From assembly GCA_001438005.1 (NCBI GenBank), contig LIBO01000079.1:1-5420 (forward strand): a DNA stretch of 5,420 nt. The letters are read 5' to 3'. Positions 1-5,420 of this stretch are shown piece by piece. The stretch's first letter is position 1. The number at the start of each line of letters is the position of its first letter. This stretch comes from Verrucomicrobia subdivision 6 bacterium BACL9 MAG-120507-bin52 (GTDB lineage Bacteria; Verrucomicrobiota; Verrucomicrobiia; Methylacidiphilales; Verrucolacustridaceae). The notes beneath the pieces were generated by a model that worked only from the letters and a program-made list of their open reading frames with translations, searched no databases and was not told the DNA's origin. A program made the translations under genes and the position numbers.

Positions 1-935
1 GAGTCGTCCGATCCGGCGGCTTTGGCTTGGTCGTATTCTAAGTCAAGTTGGGCGCACTGCAGGCGAAAGACAGATTTTTCCAGAACAGGATCGGTTTTCT
101 GCGTCATCTCGTGCGCGAACTGAAACCATTGTAGAGCATGATCCAGCGAACCCTGCGTCTCACAAAGTTCCGCAATCTGCCTTGCGAGGGTCACGTTCTG
201 GGGCTCCTGTTCAAATTGGGCGTGAAGCCGGGCCAACTGCTCGGCGATCGCGTCAGCCGATTTCACCACTTTTGAGGCGGATTCGAGTGCCGCGCTCTCG
301 TCCTTATTTTTTAGCGAGTCGCGAAAGTCTTCCGACTTTTCCCAGCCGCCACTTTGGGTTGCGACCAAGGCGCTGGCGTCCTTCATTCCTTTGAGGGCGG
401 CCCCGTCGGTGGGAGCGATATCCATGATGGCTTGGTAGACATCCCTTGCTTTGGCCATCTGTTTGCAGGCGATGAGCGCTTTGGCCAGGCCGTGGAGGTT
501 TTGCGTGTCCTGTGGCTTCGCGACACGGAGCGTTTCGAAGGCAAACACGGCGGTTCCGGGAAGGTCATTCTCCAGCGCGATTTCACCCAAGGCGGAGTTG
601 GCCTGGGGGCTAAAAGGGTCAAGGGTGAGGGCCTCTTCGAGTTTGGCTAAACCTGTGCCTAATGATTTTCCCACGGCTGACTTTGCCTGCATGACCGCGG
701 GGGCGATGCGGACTGCGGCCATGTTTTTATCCATCTTGGAGGCGGATTTGGCCTTCGCGATCTGGCTGGCACGAAGAATTTTACGCCCTTCCAAAAGACC
801 CGGATGCGCTTCTAGGACAGGGGGCATCAGCATGACGACGTAATCGTGGTTCTGGCGGGCCATGGCGTCCTTGGCTTTGCGAAAGGTATCCAAGTGGGAT
901 CCAGTCAGCTGGGCGGAGGTAATTTCAGCCATCAT
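1..935 (-). CDS. TPR-repeat protein of unknown function (C-terminus beyond the window)
   Basis: The minus-strand frame is open from the start codon to the window edge, giving 311 codons with no stop; the C-terminus is missing. The protein looks soluble, with no signal peptide or membrane segment, and is rich in Ala, Lys and Glu helices. TPR-like helical pairs can be seen at about residues 20-53, 109-142 and 143-176. The last two have typical small-residue patterning and end in 'AKPQD' and 'IAPTDG'. A Lys/Ala-rich stretch (about 58-92) separates the first repeat from the rest. A Gly-Gly-Trp motif (196-198) starts a charged linker, and another TPR-like pair lies near 245-280. TPR arrays usually mediate protein-protein contacts, so the partner and role cannot be read from sequence. 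The start is uncertain: two adjacent ATGs (935 and 932) precede 'AEITSAQL', and a third in-frame ATG lies at 959. None has a good Shine-Dalgarno sequence at normal spacing. The layout resembles TPR proteins I recall from Opitutae genomes, which is not verified. Confidence 0.8.
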   Translation of the reverse strand, partial: MMAEITSAQLTGSHLDTFRKAKDAMARQNHDYVVMLMPPVLEAHPGLLEGRKILRASQIAKAKSASKMDKNMAAVRIAPAVMQAKSAVGKSLGTGLAKLEEALTLDPFSPQANSALGEIALENDLPGTAVFAFETLRVAKPQDTQNLHGLAKALIACKQMAKARDVYQAIMDIAPTDGAALKGMKDASALVATQSGGWEKSEDFRDSLKNKDESAALESASKVVKSADAIAEQLARLHAQFEQEPQNVTLARQIAELCETQGSLDHALQWFQFAHEMTQKTDPVLEKSVFRLQCAQLDLEYDQAKAAGSDD

Positions 936-1026
936 ATAGACAATACCCCAAAAGGACATTTCCCCCAAAGGAAAAGTCGTATGGTTTTCCTTGCCCTTTC
1001 CTTTGCGCTAGGCCAACTCGCTTGGG
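936..1026. promoter_or_regulatory. Divergent intergenic region between the TPR gene and plsY
   Basis: This 91-base gap separates two divergently transcribed genes, so it is the natural place for both promoters. I find no clean sigma70-type pair for plsY. TATGGT at 980-985 could be a -10 element but has no matching -35 at 16-18 bases. On the minus strand, a TATTGT hexamer (942-947) lies so close to the 935/932 ATGs that it would imply a leaderless or nearly leaderless mRNA. There is no hairpin or operator-like palindrome. The regulatory call is inferred from gene orientation only. Confidence 0.35.
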
Positions 1027-1629
1027 ATGCAAAACCCTTATCTTTATCTCGGTCTGGCGTTTTTCCTGGGTTCACTTCCTTTTGGTCACTGGCTGGCTTT
1101 GACCCGCGGGGTTGACTTGCGCAAGCAGGGAAGTGGCAACACCGGGGCAACGAACGTCGGTCGTGTACTGGGCAAAAAATGGGGGTATCTGGTCTTTGCT
1201 TTGGACTTAGGTAAGGGGTGGTTGGCGGTGGCCATGGCCCAATTCGCGGGAGAATTATCGGACCGCTGGGTTCTCGCGTCAGGCGTCTGCGCCGTGTTGG
1301 GGCATGTGTTTTCACCTTGGTTAGGCTTTCGTGGGGGAAAAGGAGTCGCCACCTCCGCCGGGATCTTAGTGGGACTTACTCCGTGGATTGCTCTGGCAGT
1401 GGTCGGCCTATGGGCGGGCTTATTTCAAATCAGTCGCATGGTATCGATCGCTTCCTTAGGTGCGGCGACCGCCTTCCCCGTGCTGGTTTTTTGGTTACAT
1501 CCGACGCAGAGTTTTCTCCAGTGGACATCGATTGGGATATCACTACTGGTTTGGATACGACATCGCGATAACCTCCAAAGACTCTTCCAAGGAAACGAAA
1601 ACCGATTCAAAAATGATGAAAGCAAGTAA
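1027..1629 (+). CDS. plsY: Acyl-phosphate:glycerol-3-phosphate acyltransferase PlsY
   Basis: This is the integral-membrane enzyme that transfers an acyl chain from acyl-phosphate to sn-glycerol 3-phosphate, forming lysophosphatidic acid, the first committed step of phospholipid synthesis in most bacteria. At 200 residues it has normal family length. The family signatures are present in order: S-L-P-F-G at 16-20; the substrate loop with G35-S-G-N-T-G-A-T-N43 followed by G45-R46; D60-L-G-K-G64; H93 followed by G100-F-R-G-G-K-G-V-A-T109; and a C-terminal R178-H-R-x-N182 motif. Hydrophobic segments at about 5-25, 53-73, 82-99, 108-131 and 141-177 fit a multi-pass inner-membrane protein. An in-frame TAG at 1009-1011 and the absence of another ATG or GTG make ATG 1027 the start, although no Shine-Dalgarno sequence precedes it. 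The gene ends 3 bases before gpsA, whose product makes its substrate, so co-transcription and coupled translation are likely. Confidence 0.97.
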   Translation: MQNPYLYLGLAFFLGSLPFGHWLALTRGVDLRKQGSGNTGATNVGRVLGKKWGYLVFALDLGKGWLAVAMAQFAGELSDRWVLASGVCAVLGHVFSPWLGFRGGKGVATSAGILVGLTPWIALAVVGLWAGLFQISRMVSIASLGAATAFPVLVFWLHPTQSFLQWTSIGISLLVWIRHRDNLQRLFQGNENRFKNDESK

Positions 1630-1632
1630 ACG

Positions 1633-2529
1633 ATGAATCATACGGTCCTTGGAAAAGGGGCTTGGGGCGTGGCTATGGGCCAAGCCCTCCAGCACCGGGG
1701 GCACACTGTTACCTGGCTGGACAAAGGAGATCATAAAATTCCGGAAAAGACCGATCTATTGTGGATCGCTCTTCCAACGCAAGCGGTCCGTGAGTGCTTC
1801 GAACAAGTCCATGGCCTGAAAACCGAAATGCCCGTGGTCAGTCTTTCCAAAGGAATCGAAATTTTGACAGGTAAACGGGTGAGTGAAATTGTGGCCGCCT
1901 TTTGCCCAAAATCTCCTTTGGCAGCGGTCTCTGGGCCGAGTCTTGCCCAAGAAATTATGCAACAAGTTCCCACGGCACTGGTGGCGGCATCCAACGACGA
2001 GAACTTCTCGCGCACTGTTCAAAAAGCACTTCACGGTGCGGCGCTACGCGTTTATCGGAGTCCTGATCTGATTGGGGTGGAGTGGGGGGGCGCTTTGAAA
2101 AATGTGTACGCTCTCGCCGCGGGGATGTGTGCGGGCCTCGGGTTGGGGGAAAATAGTCTGGCAGGGTTAACAACTCGCAGCTTGCGGGAAATGGCCCGTG
2201 TTGCCGTTCATTTTGGAGCGCAGGAGGAGACGGTGCAGGGATTAAGTGGGGTAGGAGATCTCATCTTAACATCCTATAGTCGAGCCAGTCGGAATCGAAG
2301 GGTGGGAGAGCGGATCGGAGTTGGAGATTCCGTGGCTCAAGCTTTGGCCTCGGTGGACGGGGTTTGCGAGGGAATCCCCACGACCCACGCCTTACATAAG
2401 ATTTTGCTTTCCCAAAAGATCGATGCGCCAATCGCGGTGGAGCTGTTTCAAGTCCTCCAAGGTAAAAAAACTCCGCGAGAAGGCTTGTCGGCCCTGTTAG
2501 ACCGAGGATCGAAGTCGGAAGCCGAGTAA
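1633..2529 (+). CDS. gpsA: Glycerol-3-phosphate dehydrogenase [NAD(P)+], short variant
   Basis: This cytoplasmic enzyme reduces dihydroxyacetone phosphate to sn-glycerol 3-phosphate for phospholipid synthesis. Diagnostic motifs are all in place: the Rossmann loop G7-K-G-A-W-G12; S72-K-G-I-E76; S100-G-P-S-L-A-Q-E107; the substrate-site segment E150-W-G-G-A-L-K156-N with the catalytic-type lysine K156; G168-L-G-L-G-E-N174; G203-L-S-G-V-G-D209; and S219-R-N221. At 298 residues it is shorter than the usual 320-340. Compared from memory with E. coli GpsA, about 27 residues are missing between the second Rossmann strand (W28) and the 'WIALPT' strand (44-49). The missing part includes the usual N-x-x-(Y/F)-L-P element. 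The flanking frame is intact, so this looks like a natural in-frame reduction and not a frameshift. Residue D30 falls where many homologues carry a basic residue. The gene starts 3 bases after plsY; no strong ribosome-binding site is visible, so translation may be coupled. Confidence 0.95.
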   Translation: MNHTVLGKGAWGVAMGQALQHRGHTVTWLDKGDHKIPEKTDLLWIALPTQAVRECFEQVHGLKTEMPVVSLSKGIEILTGKRVSEIVAAFCPKSPLAAVSGPSLAQEIMQQVPTALVAASNDENFSRTVQKALHGAALRVYRSPDLIGVEWGGALKNVYALAAGMCAGLGLGENSLAGLTTRSLREMARVAVHFGAQEETVQGLSGVGDLILTSYSRASRNRRVGERIGVGDSVAQALASVDGVCEGIPTTHALHKILLSQKIDAPIAVELFQVLQGKKTPREGLSALLDRGSKSEAE

Positions 2530-2557
2530 AGTCACATTACTGTTCGACGAGATGGGG

Positions 2558-2586
2558 TTGGGAGGGAATGATAGTCACTCTATGGT
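2558..2586 (+). promoter_or_regulatory. Candidate sigma70-type promoter upstream of rpe
   Basis: TTGGGA (2558-2563) and TATGGT (2581-2586) are separated by exactly 17 bases. Each matches four of six positions of the TTGACA/TATAAT consensus. They lie in the only sizeable gap within the plus-strand cluster, about 50 bases before the rpe start. A second -10-like hexamer, TGTAAT (2591-2596), has no good -35 partner. Matches of this quality arise by chance, so this is only a candidate for independent rpe-lepA transcription. Confidence 0.28.
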
Positions 2587-2621
2587 GCGATGTAATTTAT
2601 CCCAAAGGCACGAAACTCATC

Positions 2622-2629
2622 GGAAAGGG
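2622..2629 (+). promoter_or_regulatory. Ribosome-binding site of rpe
   Basis: The purine run GGAAAGGG ends 8 bases before the GTG at 2638, a normal Shine-Dalgarno spacing. It supports the GTG start, which is also forced by an in-frame TGA at 2632-2634 just upstream. Confidence 0.6.
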
Positions 2630-2637
2630 TGTGACCG

Positions 2638-3324
2638 GTGACCAATCGTCCACTCATTGTGGCGCCATCGATTCTGGGAGCAGATCTTGGGCGCATTGAG
2701 GTCGAGGCGAAACGAATCCATGAGAGCGGGGCAGAGTGGGTTCATGTGGACATTATGGATGGTCACTTTGTGCCGAATATCTCCTTCGGAGTAAATATGG
2801 TGAGGACTCTGCGGCGCCTCATGGGCGAAGCTACGCTCGATGTTCATCTCATGATCGAGCAACCGGATCGATATGCGAATGAGTTCATCGAGGCGGGGGC
2901 GGATTGTCTCAATATTCATTTGGAGGCCAGACACCAATCTGCCCGGACACTTGCTTCCATTCGGGAAAAGGGATGCCGCGCTGGTTTAGCCCTGAATCCA
3001 GCGACTCTTTTAAAGCACGCCACTCCGCTTTTGCCTTTGTGCGATCAACTCCTTTGTATGACGGTGAATCCAGGTTTTGGTGGACAGCCTTTTCTGTCTG
3101 AGGTTTTGCCCAAGATTCGGGAGGCACGGGAAACCATTCTTCGGCAAAATGTTCAGGTCGATATCTCCGTCGATGGGGGAATTAATAATGAGACGGCTGC
3201 CCAGTGTGTGGCTTCCGGGGCTAATATTCTTGTTTCTGGATCCTATCTCTTTTCCCAACCCGACCTAACGAAAGCGGTCTCTTCCATGCGCAGCGCCGCG
3301 ACGGCAGCCAATGTTTCGGGTTAG
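2638..3324 (+). CDS. rpe: Ribulose-phosphate 3-epimerase
   Basis: This enzyme interconverts D-ribulose 5-phosphate and D-xylulose 5-phosphate in the pentose phosphate pathway, using a metal-dependent (beta/alpha)8 barrel in the cytoplasm. The 228-residue length is typical. Signature elements run from strand 1 to strand 8: A9-P-S-I-L13; the metal and acid/base motif H36-V-D38-I-M-D41-G-H-F-V-P-N47; D68-V-H70-L-M-I-E74; H94 with E96; M141-T-V-N-P-G-F-G-G-Q-P-F152; V178-D179-G-G-I-N183; and the phosphate-binding S200-G-S202. Expected metal ligands H36, D38, H70 and D179 are all present, and D38 and D179 are the family's acid/base pair, so the enzyme should be active. It starts with GTG. It follows gpsA by 108 bases and ends 17 bases before lepA, so it probably shares an mRNA with lepA. 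The pathway link to its neighbours is loose, as a supply of sugar phosphates. Confidence 0.97.
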   Translation: MTNRPLIVAPSILGADLGRIEVEAKRIHESGAEWVHVDIMDGHFVPNISFGVNMVRTLRRLMGEATLDVHLMIEQPDRYANEFIEAGADCLNIHLEARHQSARTLASIREKGCRAGLALNPATLLKHATPLLPLCDQLLCMTVNPGFGGQPFLSEVLPKIREARETILRQNVQVDISVDGGINNETAAQCVASGANILVSGSYLFSQPDLTKAVSSMRSAATAANVSG

Positions 3325-3341
3325 CGTACTTTTTCTCTTCT

Positions 3342-5144
3342 ATGGAACCTAACCTGATCCGAAACTTTTGTATTATTGCGCACGTGGACCATGGAAAAAC
3401 CACGCTTTCCGATCGGCTTCTACAAGTCACTGGGCTGATCGCGGAGCGGGATATGCAGGCCCAACTTCTTGATTCCATGGATTTGGAGCGTGAGCGCGGG
3501 ATCACCATCAAAGCTCACCCCGTGACCTTGAGCTACACGGCCAAAAATGGAAAAACCTATCGTCTCAATCTGATTGATACTCCGGGGCACGTGGATTTCT
3601 CCTATGAAGTTTCTCGCTCCCTCGCCGCATGTGAGGGGGCGCTTCTGGTGGTAGATGCGGCCCAGGGAGTCGAGGCCCAGACCGTGGCCAATGTTCATTT
3701 GGCGAACAAGGAAGGCCTCACCTTGATTCCGATCATAAATAAGATCGATCTGCCCAGTTCCGATATCCCGGGGGTGAAAAAGCAGTTGGAGGAGATCCTG
3801 TCGATTCCAGGGGAGGAGGCCATTTTGGTTAGCGCCAAGACAGGGCAGGGGATTGAAGACGTATTGGAGGCCATTGTGGCTCGTCTGCCGGCTCCGGAGG
3901 GGGCGGATGGAAAGGAGTTGAAGGCGCTTGTCTTTGATAGCGTGTTCGACACCTTTCGAGGGGTTATCGCCTATGTCCGTGTCATCGCGGGTGAATTAAC
4001 CGCGGGAACCCCCATCATGTTAATGCAAAGCGGTCGAAAATATGAGGTGAAGGAGGTGGGAACCTTTTGCCCCAAGATGGTGGTTGGAAAAAAGTTAGGC
4101 CCAGGAGACTCGGGCTACCTAGTGGCGAATTTACGAACTACGGCGGAGATTGATATTGGGGACACGATTACCCATGCCATCTATCCCGCCAAGGAGCCTT
4201 TGACGGGCTTTCGGAAAGTCCAACCGATGGTTTTTTCCGGGCTTTATCCGATCAACACGGATGACTTCGAGAAACTCAAGTTGGCTTTGGGAAAATTGCA
4301 GGTGAATGACTCGTCTCTTGTTTTTATTCCGGAAAGCTCTCCCGCCCTCGGGTTTGGCTTTCGCTGTGGCTTTCTCGGGCTACTGCACATGGAAATTGTG
4401 CAGGAGAGGTTGTCTCGAGAATTTGGGATGGAGGTGCTTTCCACTTACCCCAGCGTGATCTACGAGGTTCGTCTCACCAGCGGAAAAGTTCTTTCGGTTG
4501 AAAATCCCGTGCAACTGCCCGACCCCAGCGTGATTGAGGAAATTCGGGAGCCGATGGTTACAGTTTTTCTGCTTTGTCCGAATGAGAATATCGGGGATCT
4601 GGTCACGATGGTTCGAGAAAAGAGGGGAGAAGTGACCAAGACCGACTCCTTGGATGCGAAACGGGTTATGTTAACCACCCAGATTCCTTTGAGCGAGATC
4701 CTGGTCGACTTTAGCGACCGGATCAAAAGCATAACTCGTGGCTATGGGTCGATGGATTACGAGCATGGTGAGTATCGGGCAGATGATTTGGTGAAGCTGG
4801 AAATCCTGGTGAACGGTGAGCCGATGGACGCTTTTTCCTGTATCGTGCATCGGGAGAAAGCACCGGCCCGAGGACGCGCCCTGACCGCAAAGTTAAAGGA
4901 GGTGATTCCGCCACAGCTCTTCAAGGTTTCTTTGCAGGCGGCGATTGGCGGCAAGATTGTTGCCCGAGAAGATGTAAAAAGTTTCGGCAAAAATGTGACC
5001 GCAAAGTGCTATGGCGGAGACATCACGCGAAAGCGAAAACTTTTGGAGAAGCAAAAAGAGGGCAAGAAGCGGATGAAGCAGTTTGGGAAGGTCAATATTC
5101 CTCAAGAGGCTTTTTTACAGGTTTTGAAAGCTTTTGGAGATTAG
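3342..5144 (+). CDS. lepA: Elongation factor 4 (LepA/EF4 ribosomal back-translocase GTPase)
   Basis: LepA is a ribosome-binding translational GTPase related to EF-G, implicated in back-translocation, ribosome assembly and initiation. At 600 residues it is full length. The G domain carries G1 A13-H-V-D-H-G-K-T-T21, G2 G53-I-T-I-K-A58, G3 D79-T-P-G-H83, G4 N133-K-I-D136 and G5 S164-A-K166. The beta-barrel domain follows (about 190-280), then G337-F-G-F-R-C-G-F-L-G346 with L-H-M-E-I to about 352, and E403-P404 opening the domain V-like part. The C-terminal domain specific to LepA has the A-K-C-Y-G-G-D motif followed by the basic K-R-K-L-L-E-K-Q-K-E-G-K-K-R-M-K tract, which separates it from EF-G and TypA. 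A Gly replaces the Arg usually found shortly before that motif ('SFGKNVTAK'). ATG 3342 puts 'IRNF' near the N-terminus as in the family. The upstream sequence is a pyrimidine tract with no Shine-Dalgarno element. It is followed 5 bases later by a lepB-like gene. Confidence 0.98.
   Translation: MEPNLIRNFCIIAHVDHGKTTLSDRLLQVTGLIAERDMQAQLLDSMDLERERGITIKAHPVTLSYTAKNGKTYRLNLIDTPGHVDFSYEVSRSLAACEGALLVVDAAQGVEAQTVANVHLANKEGLTLIPIINKIDLPSSDIPGVKKQLEEILSIPGEEAILVSAKTGQGIEDVLEAIVARLPAPEGADGKELKALVFDSVFDTFRGVIAYVRVIAGELTAGTPIMLMQSGRKYEVKEVGTFCPKMVVGKKLGPGDSGYLVANLRTTAEIDIGDTITHAIYPAKEPLTGFRKVQPMVFSGLYPINTDDFEKLKLALGKLQVNDSSLVFIPESSPALGFGFRCGFLGLLHMEIVQERLSREFGMEVLSTYPSVIYEVRLTSGKVLSVENPVQLPDPSVIEEIREPMVTVFLLCPNENIGDLVTMVREKRGEVTKTDSLDAKRVMLTTQIPLSEILVDFSDRIKSITRGYGSMDYEHGEYRADDLVKLEILVNGEPMDAFSCIVHREKAPARGRALTAKLKEVIPPQLFKVSLQAAIGGKIVAREDVKSFGKNVTAKCYGGDITRKRKLLEKQKEGKKRMKQFGKVNIPQEAFLQVLKAFGD
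5136..5139 (+). promoter_or_regulatory. Probable ribosome-binding site of the gene after lepA
   Basis: GGAG lies inside the last codons of lepA, 10 bases before the ATG at 5150, and is the best Shine-Dalgarno candidate for that start. A second purine stretch (5143-5147) is too close to the ATG to serve alone. The position suggests translation coupled to termination of lepA. Confidence 0.45.
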
Positions 5145-5149
5145 AGGAT

Positions 5150-5420
5150 ATGATCGACTTTCTTTTCTTCGGTAAGGCCAAAGAGGAGCGAAAGCAACTT
5201 CATGCGATCGCGCACTTTTTAGCAAAGAGAGTTCACTATGGTCGGGATGTTTTACCGGAGAAGTTAATCGAGCGTCTGGAGCAGGCGCGTGAGTTGTGTG
5301 CGGAGGCCCTGCGCATGACGACTCCGGCGCCACGCCGAACGGATATCCTGCTCCAATTGGAAAAGGGGTATGGAGATCTACTTCGGACGGAAAGACATCA
5401 TGGCAGAAAAGAGAATGCGG
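5150..5420 (+). CDS. lepB: Probable signal peptidase I, N-terminal part only (runs off right edge)
   Basis: The frame is open for 90 codons to the window edge. The visible part starts 'MIDFLFFGKAKEERKQ' and continues as a charged, mostly helical, soluble segment, with a candidate coiled-coil-like stretch at about 35-55, a 'TTPAPRRT' break at 57-64 and a second helix ending 'GYGDLLRTE' (73-81). No catalytic region is visible. The lepB call rests on two things. The position 5 bases after lepA matches the common lepA-lepB order. The segment also resembles the cytoplasmic extension I recall before the membrane anchor and catalytic Ser of verrucomicrobial type I signal peptidases, including 'HYGRDVLP' (29-36). 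If right, the enzyme would cleave signal peptides from exported proteins at the outer face of the inner membrane. Otherwise it is an unknown helical protein co-transcribed with lepA. The coding call is firm; the product is moderate. Confidence 0.5.
   Translation, partial: MIDFLFFGKAKEERKQLHAIAHFLAKRVHYGRDVLPEKLIERLEQARELCAEALRMTTPAPRRTDILLQLEKGYGDLLRTERHHGRKENA

Noticed and set aside
182..843. Several plus-strand open frames across the left end
   Set aside because: They are opposite the continuous minus-strand TPR frame, overlap each other in different frames, and have low-complexity Arg/Ser/Pro-rich translations.
932..1315. Long minus-strand open frame (127 codons) opposite plsY, ending next to the TPR gene start
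   Set aside because: It lies antisense to the well-supported plsY, has a Pro/Arg-rich composition typical of a shadow frame, and shows no recognisable motif.
2571..2583. Small inverted repeat ATAG-N5-CTAT in the gpsA-rpe gap
   Set aside because: A 4-base AT-rich stem with no following T-run is too weak for a terminator or operator and is expected by chance.
2633..2642. ACCGGT palindrome at the rpe start
   Set aside because: Only six bases are palindromic and the symmetry does not extend, so it is not a credible operator.
3342..5144. Possibility that the large GTPase is EF-G, TypA/BipA or a ribosomal protection protein
   Set aside because: The C-terminal A-K-C-Y-G-G-D motif with the K-R-K-L-L-E-K-Q-K tract and the 600-residue length are specific to LepA, and no EF-G domain IV is present.
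1..5420. Search for a mobile element, CRISPR array, tRNA, toxin-antitoxin pair or phage-defence system
   Set aside because: No direct or terminal repeats, repeat-spacer pattern, cloverleaf-like sequence, recombinase or transposase motifs were seen. The genes are ordinary core functions with similar composition throughout.

Overview
The window is a piece of bacterial chromosome made of housekeeping genes. It is densely packed and moderately GC-rich, and I see no mobile element, CRISPR array, RNA gene or prophage signature. The best taxonomic guess is the PVC group, probably Verrucomicrobiota. This rests on recall rather than a search: the TPR protein at the left edge and the gene after lepA both resemble proteins I associate with Opitutae-type genomes. 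The second is a signal-peptidase-I-like gene that opens with a soluble helical extension. Treat the phylum as a moderate-confidence inference.

Layout: on the minus strand, a tetratricopeptide-repeat protein (935 down to 1) runs off the left edge, so its C-terminus is missing. A 91-base divergent gap (936-1026) separates it from a co-directional plus-strand cluster. That cluster is plsY (1027-1629), gpsA (1633-2529), a 108-base gap, rpe (2638-3324), lepA (3342-5144), and the first 90 codons of a gene I tentatively call lepB (from 5150, running off the right edge).

Function: GpsA reduces dihydroxyacetone phosphate to sn-glycerol 3-phosphate, and PlsY acylates that product to lysophosphatidic acid. 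The first pair is therefore the entry into phospholipid synthesis, and the two genes sit only 3 bases apart. Rpe interconverts ribulose 5-phosphate and xylulose 5-phosphate in the pentose phosphate pathway. LepA (EF4) is a ribosome-associated translational GTPase. A lepA-lepB pair 5 bases apart matches the classical lep arrangement. The 108-base gap before rpe is the only place inside the plus-strand cluster with room for an internal promoter.

I did not find a convincing novel system. The points most worth a second look are an unusually short GpsA that lacks about 27 residues of its nucleotide-binding domain and has an acidic residue where a basic one is usual, the probable extended signal peptidase I at the right edge, the uncharacterised TPR protein, and the structure of the gap before rpe.
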